Shown here piece by piece: positions 14,219 through 22,521 of a stretch of 26,732 nucleotides of DNA. Within the stretch, counting starts at the first letter, position 1. Each line of letters begins with the position of its first letter. The stretch is from Methanoregula sp. UBA471 (GTDB taxonomy: Archaea; Halobacteriota; Methanomicrobia; Methanomicrobiales; Methanospirillaceae). The DNA is taken from NCBI GenBank assembly GCA_002495065.1, contig DADT01000011.1:125-26856 (forward strand), read 5' to 3'. Below the pieces are notes generated by a model that was not told where the DNA came from, did not search any database, and worked only from the letters and a program-made list of their open reading frames with translations. Both the position numbers and the translations under genes were made by a program.

Positions 14219-14524
14219 ATGATTGGTGGGATTTGCCCGACGTGTGGACTACCTAAAGAACTATGTATCTGTGAAGAGGTAGCAAAAGAACAGCAGAGGA
14301 TCAATGTCAAGGTAAACAAACGCCGATACGGGAAAGAAGTAACGGTTATCGAAGGACTTGATCCAACTGATATCGATCTCGAAGATCTGTCAAAATATAT
14401 GAAAAGCAAGCTTGCCTGTGGCGGTACGGTAAAGGGAAACACCATTGAGTTGCAGGGCAACCACCGCGACAGGGTCAAGGAACTGCTTTCGCTGAAAGGT
14501 TACAGCACAGAGAATATTTCCTGA
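14219..14524 (+). CDS. Translation initiation factor aIF1/SUI1 family protein
   Basis: A 101-residue protein. It begins MIGGICPTCGLPKELCICEE, a short Cys-rich N-terminus (C6, C9, C16, C18) that could bind zinc. The SUI1 fold follows: INVKVNKRRYGKEVTVIEGL, YMKSKLACGGTVKGNTIELQ, and DRVKELLSLKGY. aIF1 binds the small ribosomal subunit and guards start-codon choice. Length fits the archaeal family. It is divergent from cobQ and followed by a long T-tract. No ribosome binding site is seen, in line with leaderless initiation. Confidence in family is very high. Confidence 0.94.
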   Translation: MIGGICPTCGLPKELCICEEVAKEQQRINVKVNKRRYGKEVTVIEGLDPTDIDLEDLSKYMKSKLACGGTVKGNTIELQGNHRDRVKELLSLKGYSTENIS

Positions 14525-14566
14525 TTATTTTTTAATTCGGTTGGAAGAAAAATTCGTTCATAACCA

Positions 14567-14603
14567 TTTTTTTTCTTCTTTTTTCTTTTTTCTTTTTTCT
14601 TTG
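14567..14603 (+). terminator. Long T-rich terminator after the eIF1 gene
   Basis: A 37-base stretch made of T with five C interruptions starts 43 bases after the stop. Repeated oligo-T blocks are strong intrinsic terminators for archaeal RNA polymerase. Confidence 0.65.
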
Positions 14604-14710
14604 GGTTTGTCTGGCATAGTGATCCCGCCATCGCAAGAAAGCATATTCCTATGCTGGTGGTTGCACGTAATTTCAGGTGCAGGAATCATGCAGCACGAGC
14701 TATCCTTAAT

Positions 14711-14729
14711 CAAGTAAAAGTTAAAAAAA
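14711..14729 (-). terminator. T-tract terminator at the end of the pilus-assembly operon
   Basis: On the minus strand, seven T directly follow the TGA of the last gene, with more T-rich sequence after them (ATTTTTTTAACTTTTACTT). It closes the ATPase/F/F operon. Confidence 0.45.
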
Positions 14730-15764
14730 TCAGATAAAGAATCTGAAGGTTACCCAGGAAATAAACAGCATAATAGCAGCATACTTCAGGCCTGCAGTAA
14801 GCCGCCCTTCACCCATCTGTCCGGCGACAAGTCCGGAGAAGAACCCCTGGAGCAGAGCTGCATGCGAAAAGAGCCGCTTATAGAGGAACAGATCTACCTG
14901 CCCGATGAATCCCTGTGCACCGGAGGAGGCGGCTGCAGCACCTGCAGTAGCCATCGTCGTTAAAAATGTAGCAACAAGGATTGCAACGACGAACAGGAAT
15001 ACTGCAAACGAGACGAGCACGATGATCACATAGATCAACATATTGTTGCTGCGTTCCGTGGCAAGATTTACAACTTCGAACGTATCTTTCGCCGCAGCAC
15101 GGAGCACCTCGCTGATATCCCCACCCGCTTTACTCGCTTTTGCGATCAGGTCGACACTCCGGTCAGCGAGGGGAGTGCCAAGATCTTTGCCGAACCGGTA
15201 CATGGATTCGACAAAACCTGCCCCCCAGGACATGTCCTGATCAAGCTTTCTGATATGTGGCGTAAGCGTCGAATACTCCGCACTGGCTACAATGTGCACC
15301 GCATTGGGCAGGGTCATGCCGGAATCATTCATTCCCGCAAGATCACGGAAGAAATTCGGGAGCGCGTTCTCCAGACTTTTTACCCGCCATTGTTCTTTAA
15401 AGTCGAGAAAAGCTACCGGAACAATAGCAACAAGGACTGCAAAGACAATAAAATCGTCAATGACGGTCGAAGTAAAAAGAACCTGGATTCCATACGAGGC
15501 CACCATCGATATAAAACCGCCGATAAAGATGATGAGGGCGAGCGGAACACTGACAATAAGTATGTTGACCGGCTCTTCAGTAAGTACCTGGAGAGGGTGT
15601 TTCAGGAATTTTCCCATTCCCTGTCGGGTACTCCGCTCATGCTCCAGACTTCTCGTGATTTCATCGACATCAGCTTCGACAGATCTCAATTCTGCGGATT
15701 TGAGCGGAGTCGGGGACTTTTCACCCCGGTTGACCATATTTTTGACGTGCTCTGTGATACCCAT
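14730..15764 (-). CDS. Type II secretion F-domain (TadC/FlaJ-like) membrane protein
   Basis: A 344-residue platform protein of a type IV pilus-like machine. A charged cytoplasmic N-terminus (about 1-65) precedes a membrane pair (NILIVSVPLALIIFIGGFIS at about 68-87 and VIDDFIVFAVLVAIVPVAF at about 101-119). A cytoplasmic T2SSF domain (about 135-240; ENALPNFFRDLAGMNDSGMT with the family's 'aLp.f...la...~sG.~l' pattern) comes next. A membrane helix at about 246-270 and further hydrophobic segments lie at the end. It starts 2 bases after the first F-type gene, so the two are surely co-translated. Together they would form the F platform on which the upstream ATPase acts. Pilus, archaellum-like or secretion use is not decided by sequence. 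Confidence 0.87.
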   Translation of the reverse strand: MGITEHVKNMVNRGEKSPTPLKSAELRSVEADVDEITRSLEHERSTRQGMGKFLKHPLQVLTEEPVNILIVSVPLALIIFIGGFISMVASYGIQVLFTSTVIDDFIVFAVLVAIVPVAFLDFKEQWRVKSLENALPNFFRDLAGMNDSGMTLPNAVHIVASAEYSTLTPHIRKLDQDMSWGAGFVESMYRFGKDLGTPLADRSVDLIAKASKAGGDISEVLRAAAKDTFEVVNLATERSNNMLIYVIIVLVSFAVFLFVVAILVATFLTTMATAGAAAASSGAQGFIGQVDLFLYKRLFSHAALLQGFFSGLVAGQMGEGRLTAGLKYAAIMLFISWVTFRFFI

Positions 15765-15766
15765 GT

Positions 15767-16690
15767 TCAGGACTCCGGTGTCATGGAACTGATCATTATG
15801 ACGAACATTACACTTCCCAGCGGGATCATGAGGTAGATAACTGCATAGAGAAACAGGGGATTGTTATCTCCCGACATCACTGACATGATCGACTGGAGGA
15901 TGATTAAGAACAGGGTGCCCGCAACCATGGCAGTAACATACGATTCGGACACAAGGGCCAGGGTTTCAAGGAACATTTTCTGGGTCTGCCGGTTTTCCAG
16001 CGCGTATTGTTCAGCTTTTGTCCTGAAATACTCAGTAATATTTCCCCCGCTCGAAACACTTGCCATTGTTCCCTGTAAAAACTCTTTCATACGCCTGCTT
16101 GGTGTACTCGATGAAACCAGCCGGAGAGAATCAATCAGGTCCCTTCCGAAAATATCAATTTCCCGTGCGATATATCGTGCTTCAACTGCACTCTGGCCAT
16201 ATATCGTGCTGCTGCCCAGCAGGCGGAATACCTCCGCAGGGGTGATACCCGCGGTTGACATGGATGTGATGTAGTTGATCGCATACGGCAGGCTCGCATC
16301 AATGTTCCGGCGACGGTTCCCCGCTTCGAGTCCAGGATACAGCATGAATACAAGATAGGTAAGTCCACCGAAAACCAGGAGGGAGAAGATCGTGATAACG
16401 ACGGTTCCAATCACAAGGCTGTACGCGGAAAGTCCAACCAGAAACTCAGGTACCTCCCCCTTATACGTGATGAGCTTAGGGAGTTCGAAAACCCACGTGA
16501 TAACACCGATTATAATGGCAGCGGATAATCCGACGACGATTGAACTGACATACGCAGTCGAGAGATAGACTTCAAAAGGGGTTTTAAACCGGGCTGACAG
16601 GAGGTCATTTCTGAGTGTCACATAGCTTTCCCGTTTTGCCTTCATCTTTTTTCCGAGAAGATTGAAACAAAAACGCTCAAAGCTATTCAT
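15767..16690 (-). CDS. Type II secretion F-domain (TadB/FlaJ-like) membrane protein
   Basis: A 307-residue protein with membrane segments at about 43-66 (VYLSTAYVSSIVVGLSAAII), 93-116 (VIGTVVITIFSLLVFGGLTY) and two near the C-terminus (about 255-275 and 282-302). Between them is a T2SSF domain: RRRNIDASLPYAINYITSMS, TAGITPAEVFRLLG, and the second half with RRMKEFLQGTMASVSSGGNI. It overlaps the ATPase gene by 8 bases and is followed at 2 bases by the second F protein. In the archaellum a single longer FlaJ/ArlJ does this job; here, as in bacterial Tad systems, there are two. The reading frame is complete, so this is not a broken FlaJ. Confidence 0.87.
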   Translation of the reverse strand: MNSFERFCFNLLGKKMKAKRESYVTLRNDLLSARFKTPFEVYLSTAYVSSIVVGLSAAIIIGVITWVFELPKLITYKGEVPEFLVGLSAYSLVIGTVVITIFSLLVFGGLTYLVFMLYPGLEAGNRRRNIDASLPYAINYITSMSTAGITPAEVFRLLGSSTIYGQSAVEARYIAREIDIFGRDLIDSLRLVSSSTPSRRMKEFLQGTMASVSSGGNITEYFRTKAEQYALENRQTQKMFLETLALVSESYVTAMVAGTLFLIILQSIMSVMSGDNNPLFLYAVIYLMIPLGSVMFVIMISSMTPES

Positions 16691-19028
16691 AGAGGTCCTT
16701 CCTCACCTTTTCGATAACGGCTTCTGGATCGCGGTGATAGGAGATGAGAATCTTGGCTACGTCCTTGTAATGCCGGATCTTCTTTATCCGCATCCACTCA
16801 AGCACTTCCTGACGGCGTTTTAGTTCTTCACGCATCCGGTTCTCGCTCCACCCCTTGGCTTCCATGATTTCTTCAAGCAGGTAAGACTTGCCGGAGTAGG
16901 TAATCTCATCAGTAGCTGACCGCCACTTGAAAACCTCGTTGGTAATGAGTTCATTTGTTCTCGGATCGATATCCAGAATCTCCACTATCTGCTTGCTCCT
17001 CCTGATACGTTTGCCACCAACCCGGCCCTGCACCTGAATGCAGACAAAATCAAGTGCGGACAGCATGTTTCGCGGAACATCCATTGGCGGGTTTTCGATA
17101 CGGTGGACTACACTCGCCACCGAATCTGCATGGATTGTTGAATACGTGGTATGCCCGGTGCTCATTGCCTGGAAAAGGGTCTGGCATTCCTTGCCACGGA
17201 CTTCTCCCACGAGGATGTATTCCGGACGTTGCCGCATTGCAGCACGCAGGAGTTCGTACATATTGATCTCGCCTCTCCCCGATGTATCAAATGAGTCCCG
17301 GGTAACACTCGGTATCCAGTTCGGGTGGGGGAGTTTCAGTTCACGGGTATCTTCAAGAGAGACAATCTTCGATAACGGGGGTATAAACAGAGAGACAGCA
17401 TTCAGGGATGTTGTCTTCCCGGAAGCAGTTCCACCGGCAAAGATTGCAGATTTGCCATTCTCGACGCAGAGCCAGATGTATGCAATCGAAAGCGGAGCGA
17501 ATGTTCTCCATTCAATGAGATCCGTGGGAGTGATCGGCTCGTCCTTGAATTTACGGATGGTGAAGGTAGAGCCGTGAGCAGTTACTTCCTGACCCAGTGT
17601 CATCTGGATACGTGAACCGTCCTGCATGGTTGAATCCAGAATGGGCTGTGAGATTGAGATGTATTTACCCGAACGCTGGGCAAGTTTCGTTACAAACGAG
17701 TCGAGCTCTTCGGCATTCGTGTAGGTAAGAGTGGTTTTCATCGACTCGTAGTTGTTATGATATACAAAGAGCGAAGTGTGGACTCCGTCACACGAGATAT
17801 CTTCAATATATTTATCGTGCATTATTGCATCGATAAGTCCGTCACCGAGGAAGTCCTTGTGCATATTGTAGAGGATAACCTCACGCTGGACAGGAGTAAG
17901 CTTAATGCCAAAATCAAGGATGATATCCGTTGCTGCAGCCCGCAGTTTTATACCAGCTTCCTCTTTGGAGATGTCTTTTGTGTTGATATCAAGGGTTTCG
18001 AAGAGGCGTTCCTTTAATTCCTTTAACAGTTCTTTTTCAGGATCGGTGAGGAGTGGCTCGAGTACCTGGTAGGTATATTCGTGAGTGGCATGATCGTATA
18101 TAATCTGGATATAAGCATACGGCGGGTTTACAGGGTAGATTTCTACCTCTTCAATACCGGGCGATGGTTTGAAGGAAATATCAACGAGCGGACCATGTTT
18201 CTTGGGATCATATTCCTCAAGAGTTGTATGAATGGCCTTGAAAAGTGAAGTAAACCAGGGTTTCTTTGCTTCGATTCTGGGTTTTATCGCTTCCGTTCCG
18301 ATACCCGCTTCAATGTCGAGATCCTTGAAACCCGCGGTGGAAAAATTTTTCTTCCAGATTTCATCGAAGTCAGGTGGCAACGTACCAGTCCCTTCAAAAG
18401 CACTGATACGCCCATGCAGTTTGAGTTCGTCAATTTTAAAGGATACGCCTTTGGGAAGGATGAGCCCGGAGAAATCAGAGATCTGATCAACATTGACAAT
18501 CTTTTTATCCGCATCTGTAACTGGTTCTATTTCCGGGGGAGTAATCGTTGTTTTTATGGATTTCGGCCTTATTGCAGCCTTTGGATCTTCATCGATTATC
18601 TGGATCTCGTTTTCTTTAGGTGAACCTGCCTGAAAATCCCGTGAGCCCTGAGCGGAGGGCATTTCCCTGCCGGCCAGAAGTTTACCAAGGGACTCTCGTG
18701 CATCATTTCCTCCAATCCCCCGATCAGATTCAGCAGGTTGTGAAATTTTTGCGGATTGATAGGTTTTTTTCTGCTGGGCACCGGCATCAGAAAATACCAG
18801 ATCGTCAGAAGATGCAGGTGCAGTTGTTGGAGATTTCTCCTTTTCAGGCATGCTCATTTTTTTCCTGAGAGCAGTGAAATCGCCTATGTCGGAGACAGTT
18901 TCACCTGCTGATCCAGTACCGGATTTAGGTGCCGTATCTTTTGGTTTCTTTGCCTCCTCATCATTTTTGGTTCCCTTGATCTTACTGATAAGGGAATTTA
19001 CATCATCCAGTGATTCATCGTCATCCAT
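16683..19028 (-). CDS. Type II/IV secretion (pilus assembly) ATPase, archaeal GspE/TadA family
   Basis: A protein of about 781 residues. Numbered from the TTG at 19034, the motifs are: Walker A GGTASGKTT (534-542), Asp box EDTREL (561-566), Walker B ILVGEVRG (607-614), and His box STGHTTYSTIHAD (625-637). This is the motor that drives pilus, archaellum or secretion assembly from the cytoplasmic face. The N-terminal domain (about 175-500) carries DYLEPLL-like and ILDFGIKLTPVQREVILYN-type segments seen in archaeal PilB/TadA homologues. Residues 1 to about 150 are Ser/Lys/Glu/Ala-rich and likely disordered. Starts are ATG 19028 or TTG 19034; a GGTGG motif is better spaced for TTG. First gene of a three-gene operon with the two F-type proteins. 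Confidence 0.93.
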   Translation of the reverse strand: MDDDESLDDVNSLISKIKGTKNDEEAKKPKDTAPKSGTGSAGETVSDIGDFTALRKKMSMPEKEKSPTTAPASSDDLVFSDAGAQQKKTYQSAKISQPAESDRGIGGNDARESLGKLLAGREMPSAQGSRDFQAGSPKENEIQIIDEDPKAAIRPKSIKTTITPPEIEPVTDADKKIVNVDQISDFSGLILPKGVSFKIDELKLHGRISAFEGTGTLPPDFDEIWKKNFSTAGFKDLDIEAGIGTEAIKPRIEAKKPWFTSLFKAIHTTLEEYDPKKHGPLVDISFKPSPGIEEVEIYPVNPPYAYIQIIYDHATHEYTYQVLEPLLTDPEKELLKELKERLFETLDINTKDISKEEAGIKLRAAATDIILDFGIKLTPVQREVILYNMHKDFLGDGLIDAIMHDKYIEDISCDGVHTSLFVYHNNYESMKTTLTYTNAEELDSFVTKLAQRSGKYISISQPILDSTMQDGSRIQMTLGQEVTAHGSTFTIRKFKDEPITPTDLIEWRTFAPLSIAYIWLCVENGKSAIFAGGTASGKTTSLNAVSLFIPPLSKIVSLEDTRELKLPHPNWIPSVTRDSFDTSGRGEINMYELLRAAMRQRPEYILVGEVRGKECQTLFQAMSTGHTTYSTIHADSVASVVHRIENPPMDVPRNMLSALDFVCIQVQGRVGGKRIRRSKQIVEILDIDPRTNELITNEVFKWRSATDEITYSGKSYLLEEIMEAKGWSENRMREELKRRQEVLEWMRIKKIRHYKDVAKILISYHRDPEAVIEKVRKDLYE

Positions 19029-19076
19029 GTTCAATCCAGACCACCCGTTTTGACCTTTTTCTAGATCTACGCTTGC

Positions 19077-19088
19077 TTTTATATTAAA
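19077..19088 (-). promoter_or_regulatory. Candidate TATA box of the pilus-assembly operon
   Basis: The minus strand reads TTTAATATAAAA about 45-55 bases before the ATPase start, leaving a leader of about 20-25 bases that contains a GGTGG ribosome binding site. Confidence 0.45.
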
Positions 19089-19218
19089 TGATTTTTTTTT
19101 CTTTTATGTGGTACTTTGGATTTTTGCTTTTCATTATATTTATACATTTACTATTTTAATATTGAACCGGACGGTCGATTTCAGTAAATAAAAAACATTT
19201 CCAAAGTTGAATGCGTTC

Positions 19219-19950
19219 TTAGTTCCCGGATAGATCCGACTGGATGCTTTTTAAAACAACGCGGATAAGACCGAGGTGTGCATCTGCGGTAGTAAAAATA
19301 CACACAAAAAGATCCCCGACAGGCGCAATAATAAATTTGTTCTCGTCAGTTTCGAGTATCAACTGATCAAGGGAACCAATTTTCATGTCCTGTGCAATTT
19401 TTGCCCCGGCCCTCATGAGGTCTTCGGCCGATGCCGCCACATGTTCAAAATCGGCATCCCCGATGCAATTAATAGGAAACCCTTCAAAAAAAGCAGAAAC
19501 TGCAATTACTCCGGCCAGATTTTTAATCTTTTTCAGCGTTTTTCTGTCAAGACGATGAGGTAGTTCCGGAATGCTGCAGGTTTCTTTGCCGGACTCTGAG
19601 GTATCCGGAACCGTCTGTTGATCACTTATGGACAGGCCCTGTTCCCGGGAGATCTGGATGGCACGGGAGAATTCTGTTTCAGAATATTTCCTCAGGTTGA
19701 AGGTCTCCGGAGTATCCGATGATTCAGGTGATTCCATCGTCAGATGATAAAGTGCCGACTTTCCACGGAAGATTGCATCATTTTTTTTCAGATATGCTCC
19801 ATACAGTTTTCCATGATCATTAAGAATAAAACCATGTCCCGATCCGGTCAGAATCTCGAGTAATCCACGGAATGTTGTCAGGTACTGGAACAATCCATCC
19901 TTCTGAGGATTTGTGACAGATTCTTCAACAATTCCAGCGGGCAGTCTCAT
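19219..19950 (-). CDS. Two-domain protein: N-terminal DUF2226-like region and C-terminal Roadblock/LC7-like domain
   Basis: A 243-residue protein. The N-terminus MRLPAGIVEESVTNPQKDGL and the following LTTFRGLLEILTGSGHGFIL and DHGKLYGAYLKKNDA resemble archaeal DUF2226-type domains (recalled, not searched). A linker (about 90-130) leads to a C-terminal domain with KIKNLAGVIAVSAFFEGFPI, a helix AASAEDLMRAGAKIAQDMKI, and strands DQLILETDENKFIIAPVGDL and FVCIFTTADAHLGLIRVVLK. That strand-helix pattern is a Roadblock/LC7 fold, used in bacteria by MglB to control small GTPases and polarity. It lies 18 bases downstream of the stand-alone Roadblock gene, so the two products may interact. No catalytic motif is present. 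Family naming for the N-terminus is tentative. Confidence 0.7.
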   Translation of the reverse strand: MRLPAGIVEESVTNPQKDGLFQYLTTFRGLLEILTGSGHGFILNDHGKLYGAYLKKNDAIFRGKSALYHLTMESPESSDTPETFNLRKYSETEFSRAIQISREQGLSISDQQTVPDTSESGKETCSIPELPHRLDRKTLKKIKNLAGVIAVSAFFEGFPINCIGDADFEHVAASAEDLMRAGAKIAQDMKIGSLDQLILETDENKFIIAPVGDLFVCIFTTADAHLGLIRVVLKSIQSDLSGN

Positions 19951-19968
19951 AAAAATAAGAAGCGATGA

Positions 19969-20316
19969 TTAGAGGGCAGCAATAAGCCGGACCTTATTCT
20001 TCTTTAATTCATATCTGATTCTTCCGATATTTGCTGTCGTATCTGCAACGATGGCAATAAGTTCATCAGCGGAAAGCGGTGAGAGTATGATTGGCCCCTT
20101 TTCCAGTTCAACGAGCATTTGGGAGAGTTCTCCTTTTCCCAGAGTGTTGCCCATTGCTTCTGAGGTACCAAGACCGGTCGAAGCCATGGCACCCAGTGCT
20201 TCAATATCCACTTTACCGGAAACCGCACTTTCAATAACAAACCCGTCTCTTCCCACCACCACCGCAGCGGATACCCCCTCAACTTTGAGAAATTCCTCCA
20301 ATAATGGCTTAAGCAT
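19969..20316 (-). CDS. Roadblock/LC7-domain protein
   Basis: A 115-residue protein starting MLKPLLEEFLKVEGVSAAVV. The Roadblock/LC7 pattern is clear: VVGRDGFVIESAVS at about 20-33, helix VDIEALGAMASTGLGTSEAM, strands LSQMLVELEKGPIILSPLSA and ELIAIVADTTANIGRIRYEL. The family includes bacterial MglB and dynein light chains; members form dimers that regulate small GTPases or act as scaffolds. The frame is open upstream to 20421, but ATG 20316 (AAGGA just before it) gives the usual family length. It is the first gene of a pair with the Roadblock-fusion gene. No MglA-like GTPase gene is in the window. Regulation cannot be read. Confidence 0.85.
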   Translation of the reverse strand: MLKPLLEEFLKVEGVSAAVVVGRDGFVIESAVSGKVDIEALGAMASTGLGTSEAMGNTLGKGELSQMLVELEKGPIILSPLSADELIAIVADTTANIGRIRYELKKNKVRLIAAL

Positions 20317-20501
20317 TTCCTTGACCCCGTTTAAATGATTCTCTCTTGTTTTTTTTCTATTAAAATGTTGGTCTTTTCCTTTTAATTTTAAATCTACAAG
20401 TGCAATCGCGAAAAATAACAAAATACAGTGTGACGGTTTTCTGAATCGCTGAACGATTCCGGAATATCAAAAAGCGCGCACTTCCATCGTCCGATTAAAA
20501 C

Positions 20502-20513
20502 GAAACTATATAG
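20502..20513 (+). promoter_or_regulatory. Candidate TATA box of the DUF2226-like gene
   Basis: GAAACTATATAG ends 25 bases before the ATG at 20539, consistent with a leaderless or nearly leaderless transcript. It faces away from the divergent Roadblock gene, 222 bases away. Confidence 0.45.
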
Positions 20514-20538
20514 TAGGAAATCGTAACAATACAACATA

Positions 20539-21315
20539 ATGCAACTCCCGAGGGGCACATTCCGATACATAAAAAAGGACATGAAGCTTGAGGGAATTCT
20601 GGACGAACTTCAACTAAGTAAATTCAGCGGGATCTGCACAATTTCTTCCGGATCAGCACAGGGAACGCTTGTATTCAAATCCGGCAAACGTATTCTTGCG
20701 GAGTTCCGGAATGTCGCCGGTGATACCGCATGGAATGAATTTCAGAAAATTGCCGGAGAAAAAGTTGATGCATCAGTATCCACGATGGATGACACGCAGA
20801 TTGAGCTTTCACTTGAATTCAATAAATCCTGCCGTATCGGAAAAGGGGGGAAACTGGAACCATCTTCGCTTTCTTCCACAAAAACAGATCATACAATGAT
20901 AAAAAAATCTCCTCCGGCATCAACGGGAGATGCATATGCAGGCCTGCCAAAAAGCCTTCAAAGACCGCATATTCAGGAAAAGCCTGCATTGCGACCGTCA
21001 ATTACCTTTGAAACCCTGAATATACCGGACACCCCCAGGATATCAGGAAATACATTTCCCCCGCCTGCAGATCATAAACCTGCTGTGACGATCACTCAAC
21101 AATTGCCTGAACAGGACGCCGGAGAGAAGAAGAGACTCGAAGATGAGGCACGGCGTCTGGCAGACATTGAATCCAAAAGTTTTGAAAGCGATATCGATGC
21201 CATTGAGACAATGGATGTAGATATCATTACCAGTAAAATTCGTGGAGAATGCAAAACCCTCATAAAACAACTCCGTCTTGAACATCTGTCAGAACATCGG
21301 AAAGAAATGGAGTAA
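20539..21315 (+). CDS. DUF2226-like protein with charged C-terminal helix
   Basis: A 258-residue protein beginning MQLPRGTFRYIKKDMKLEGI, then LQLSKFSGICTISSGSAQGT and LVFKSGKRILAEFRNVAGDT. This N-terminal region of about 95 residues looks like the N-terminus of the divergent Roadblock-fusion protein ('M-x-L-P-x-G', 'F-x-G-x-x-x-I-x-x-G'). It may belong to the same family as DUF2226 or DUF4388-type ligand or protein-interaction domains (inference). A proline- and serine-rich linker (about 110-195) follows, and the C-terminus (about 200-258) is a charged helix ending KTLIKQLRLEHLSEHRKEME. No enzyme motif. MinD is next on the same strand, 227 bases further and with its own promoter. It likely works with the Roadblock proteins. 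Confidence 0.65.
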   Translation: MQLPRGTFRYIKKDMKLEGILDELQLSKFSGICTISSGSAQGTLVFKSGKRILAEFRNVAGDTAWNEFQKIAGEKVDASVSTMDDTQIELSLEFNKSCRIGKGGKLEPSSLSSTKTDHTMIKKSPPASTGDAYAGLPKSLQRPHIQEKPALRPSITFETLNIPDTPRISGNTFPPPADHKPAVTITQQLPEQDAGEKKRLEDEARRLADIESKSFESDIDAIETMDVDIITSKIRGECKTLIKQLRLEHLSEHRKEME

Positions 21316-21500
21316 TCCTTGGGCTGGGATATCACATCAATCTGCTGGATTCCTGCAATACAGGCAATTTACCGATCGTAATACTATGATTCCATTCTTC
21401 TGACTAAGTGCAGCATATAATCTTCGGGAACCGATCGCAGATTCTTTAGGTCAGATTCAGTCCCGGGTGATAATCCGATACCAAAAAAAATTGGGTAATC

Positions 21501-21510
21501 TTATATAAAT
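21501..21510 (+). promoter_or_regulatory. TATA box of the MinD-like gene
   Basis: TTATATAAAT lies 33-42 bases before the ATG at 21543, predicting a transcript start near 21532 and a short leader with the weak GGGTG ribosome binding site just before the start codon. Confidence 0.6.
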
Positions 21511-21542
21511 CAAATAGAAATAATCACACAACAGGGTGTTCA

Positions 21543-22337
21543 ATGGTAAAGGTATACACAATCGCTTCCGGAAAAGGTGGTACTGGGAAGACAACCGTTT
21601 CTGTTAACCTCGGAACGATGCTTGCTCAGCTTGGTAAAGAGACCTTCCTTATGGATGCCGACATCGGCATGGCAAATGTCGGCCTCCTTCTCGGTCTGCA
21701 GGACGCACCGGTCACCCTTCATGAAATTCTTGCCGGCAAGGGTAACATCAACGACGCTATTTATGAATGCCCTGCAGGTCTTAAGGTGATTCCGGCAGGT
21801 ATTTCCCTCCAGGGATTCCAGCAGGCAGATCCTGAGAAACTTCGCGATGTCATGAACGAGATCGTCAAGCGCTGCGATTATTTATTGATCGATGCCCCGG
21901 CCGGGATCAGCAAGGATGGTATCGTTCCTCTTGCTGTTGCCGATGAAGTGATTCTTGTTGTGAATCCGGAACTCTCATCCATAGTGGACGCCCTTAAAAC
22001 AAGAATACTCACTGAACTTGTCGGGGGTCATGTCATGGGATCGATCATCAACCGTGTCGGCCAGGACAAACCCGACGTCATGATAAAAAAGATGGAGAAA
22101 GTGCTCGGAGTGAAGGTAATCGGGATCATTCCTGAAGATCCCAATGTGCGTCGCGCAGCTTCTTCAAGAACCCCGATTGTGATCAAATTCCCGACTTCTC
22201 CGGCATCCAAAGCAATCCGCCGGATAGCCTCAGATATTACCGGAGTTGCCTACAGAGAGGAAGGGGAAGCGCAGAAGAAAGAAGGGTTCATTGAAAGATT
22301 CACAAAAGCCTTGTTTGTAAAAAAATCTGAAATCTGA
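21543..22337 (+). CDS. MinD/ParA-family ATPase
   Basis: A 264-residue P-loop ATPase. The deviant Walker A is KGGTGKTT at residues 11-18. Switch-region LMDADIGMANVGLLLGL follows at about 36-52, and Walker B LLIDAPAGI with Asp117 lies at about 114-122. MinD-type proteins dimerise with ATP on membranes and position cell-division or motility machines; Haloferax has several MinD homologues, one of which controls placement of archaella and chemosensory arrays. The last 20 residues (KKEGFIERFTKALFVKKSEI) can form an amphipathic helix like the bacterial MinD membrane-targeting tail. No MinC or MinE gene is adjacent. The neighbourhood of pilus genes and Roadblock proteins suggests a positioning role. 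Confidence 0.9.
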   Translation: MVKVYTIASGKGGTGKTTVSVNLGTMLAQLGKETFLMDADIGMANVGLLLGLQDAPVTLHEILAGKGNINDAIYECPAGLKVIPAGISLQGFQQADPEKLRDVMNEIVKRCDYLLIDAPAGISKDGIVPLAVADEVILVVNPELSSIVDALKTRILTELVGGHVMGSIINRVGQDKPDVMIKKMEKVLGVKVIGIIPEDPNVRRAASSRTPIVIKFPTSPASKAIRRIASDITGVAYREEGEAQKKEGFIERFTKALFVKKSEI

Positions 22338-22521
22338 AAACATATTGATCCATCTCCTTTCTCTATTTTCAGCAGGATCTCCTTATACCGTAAGGGCGAG
22401 ACAATAAAAATTCAAAGATATTCAGGTTTTCAGGGTATCCGTTTCATCGATACACCATGATGATCATAGTTTTGAAAAACCAAAAGGATACGATTGAAAT
22501 GGTTATTCCCTGAAAAAACCG

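Noticed and set aside
14053..14478. N-terminal extension of cobQ by about 140 residues
   Set aside because: The extension is antisense to the eIF1 gene and has no resemblance to the cobyric acid synthase family, which begins a few residues before the P-loop.
20317..20421. 35-residue N-terminal extension of the Roadblock protein
   Set aside because: The extension would exceed the normal family length, and the AAGGA-preceded ATG at 20316 sits at the usual start.
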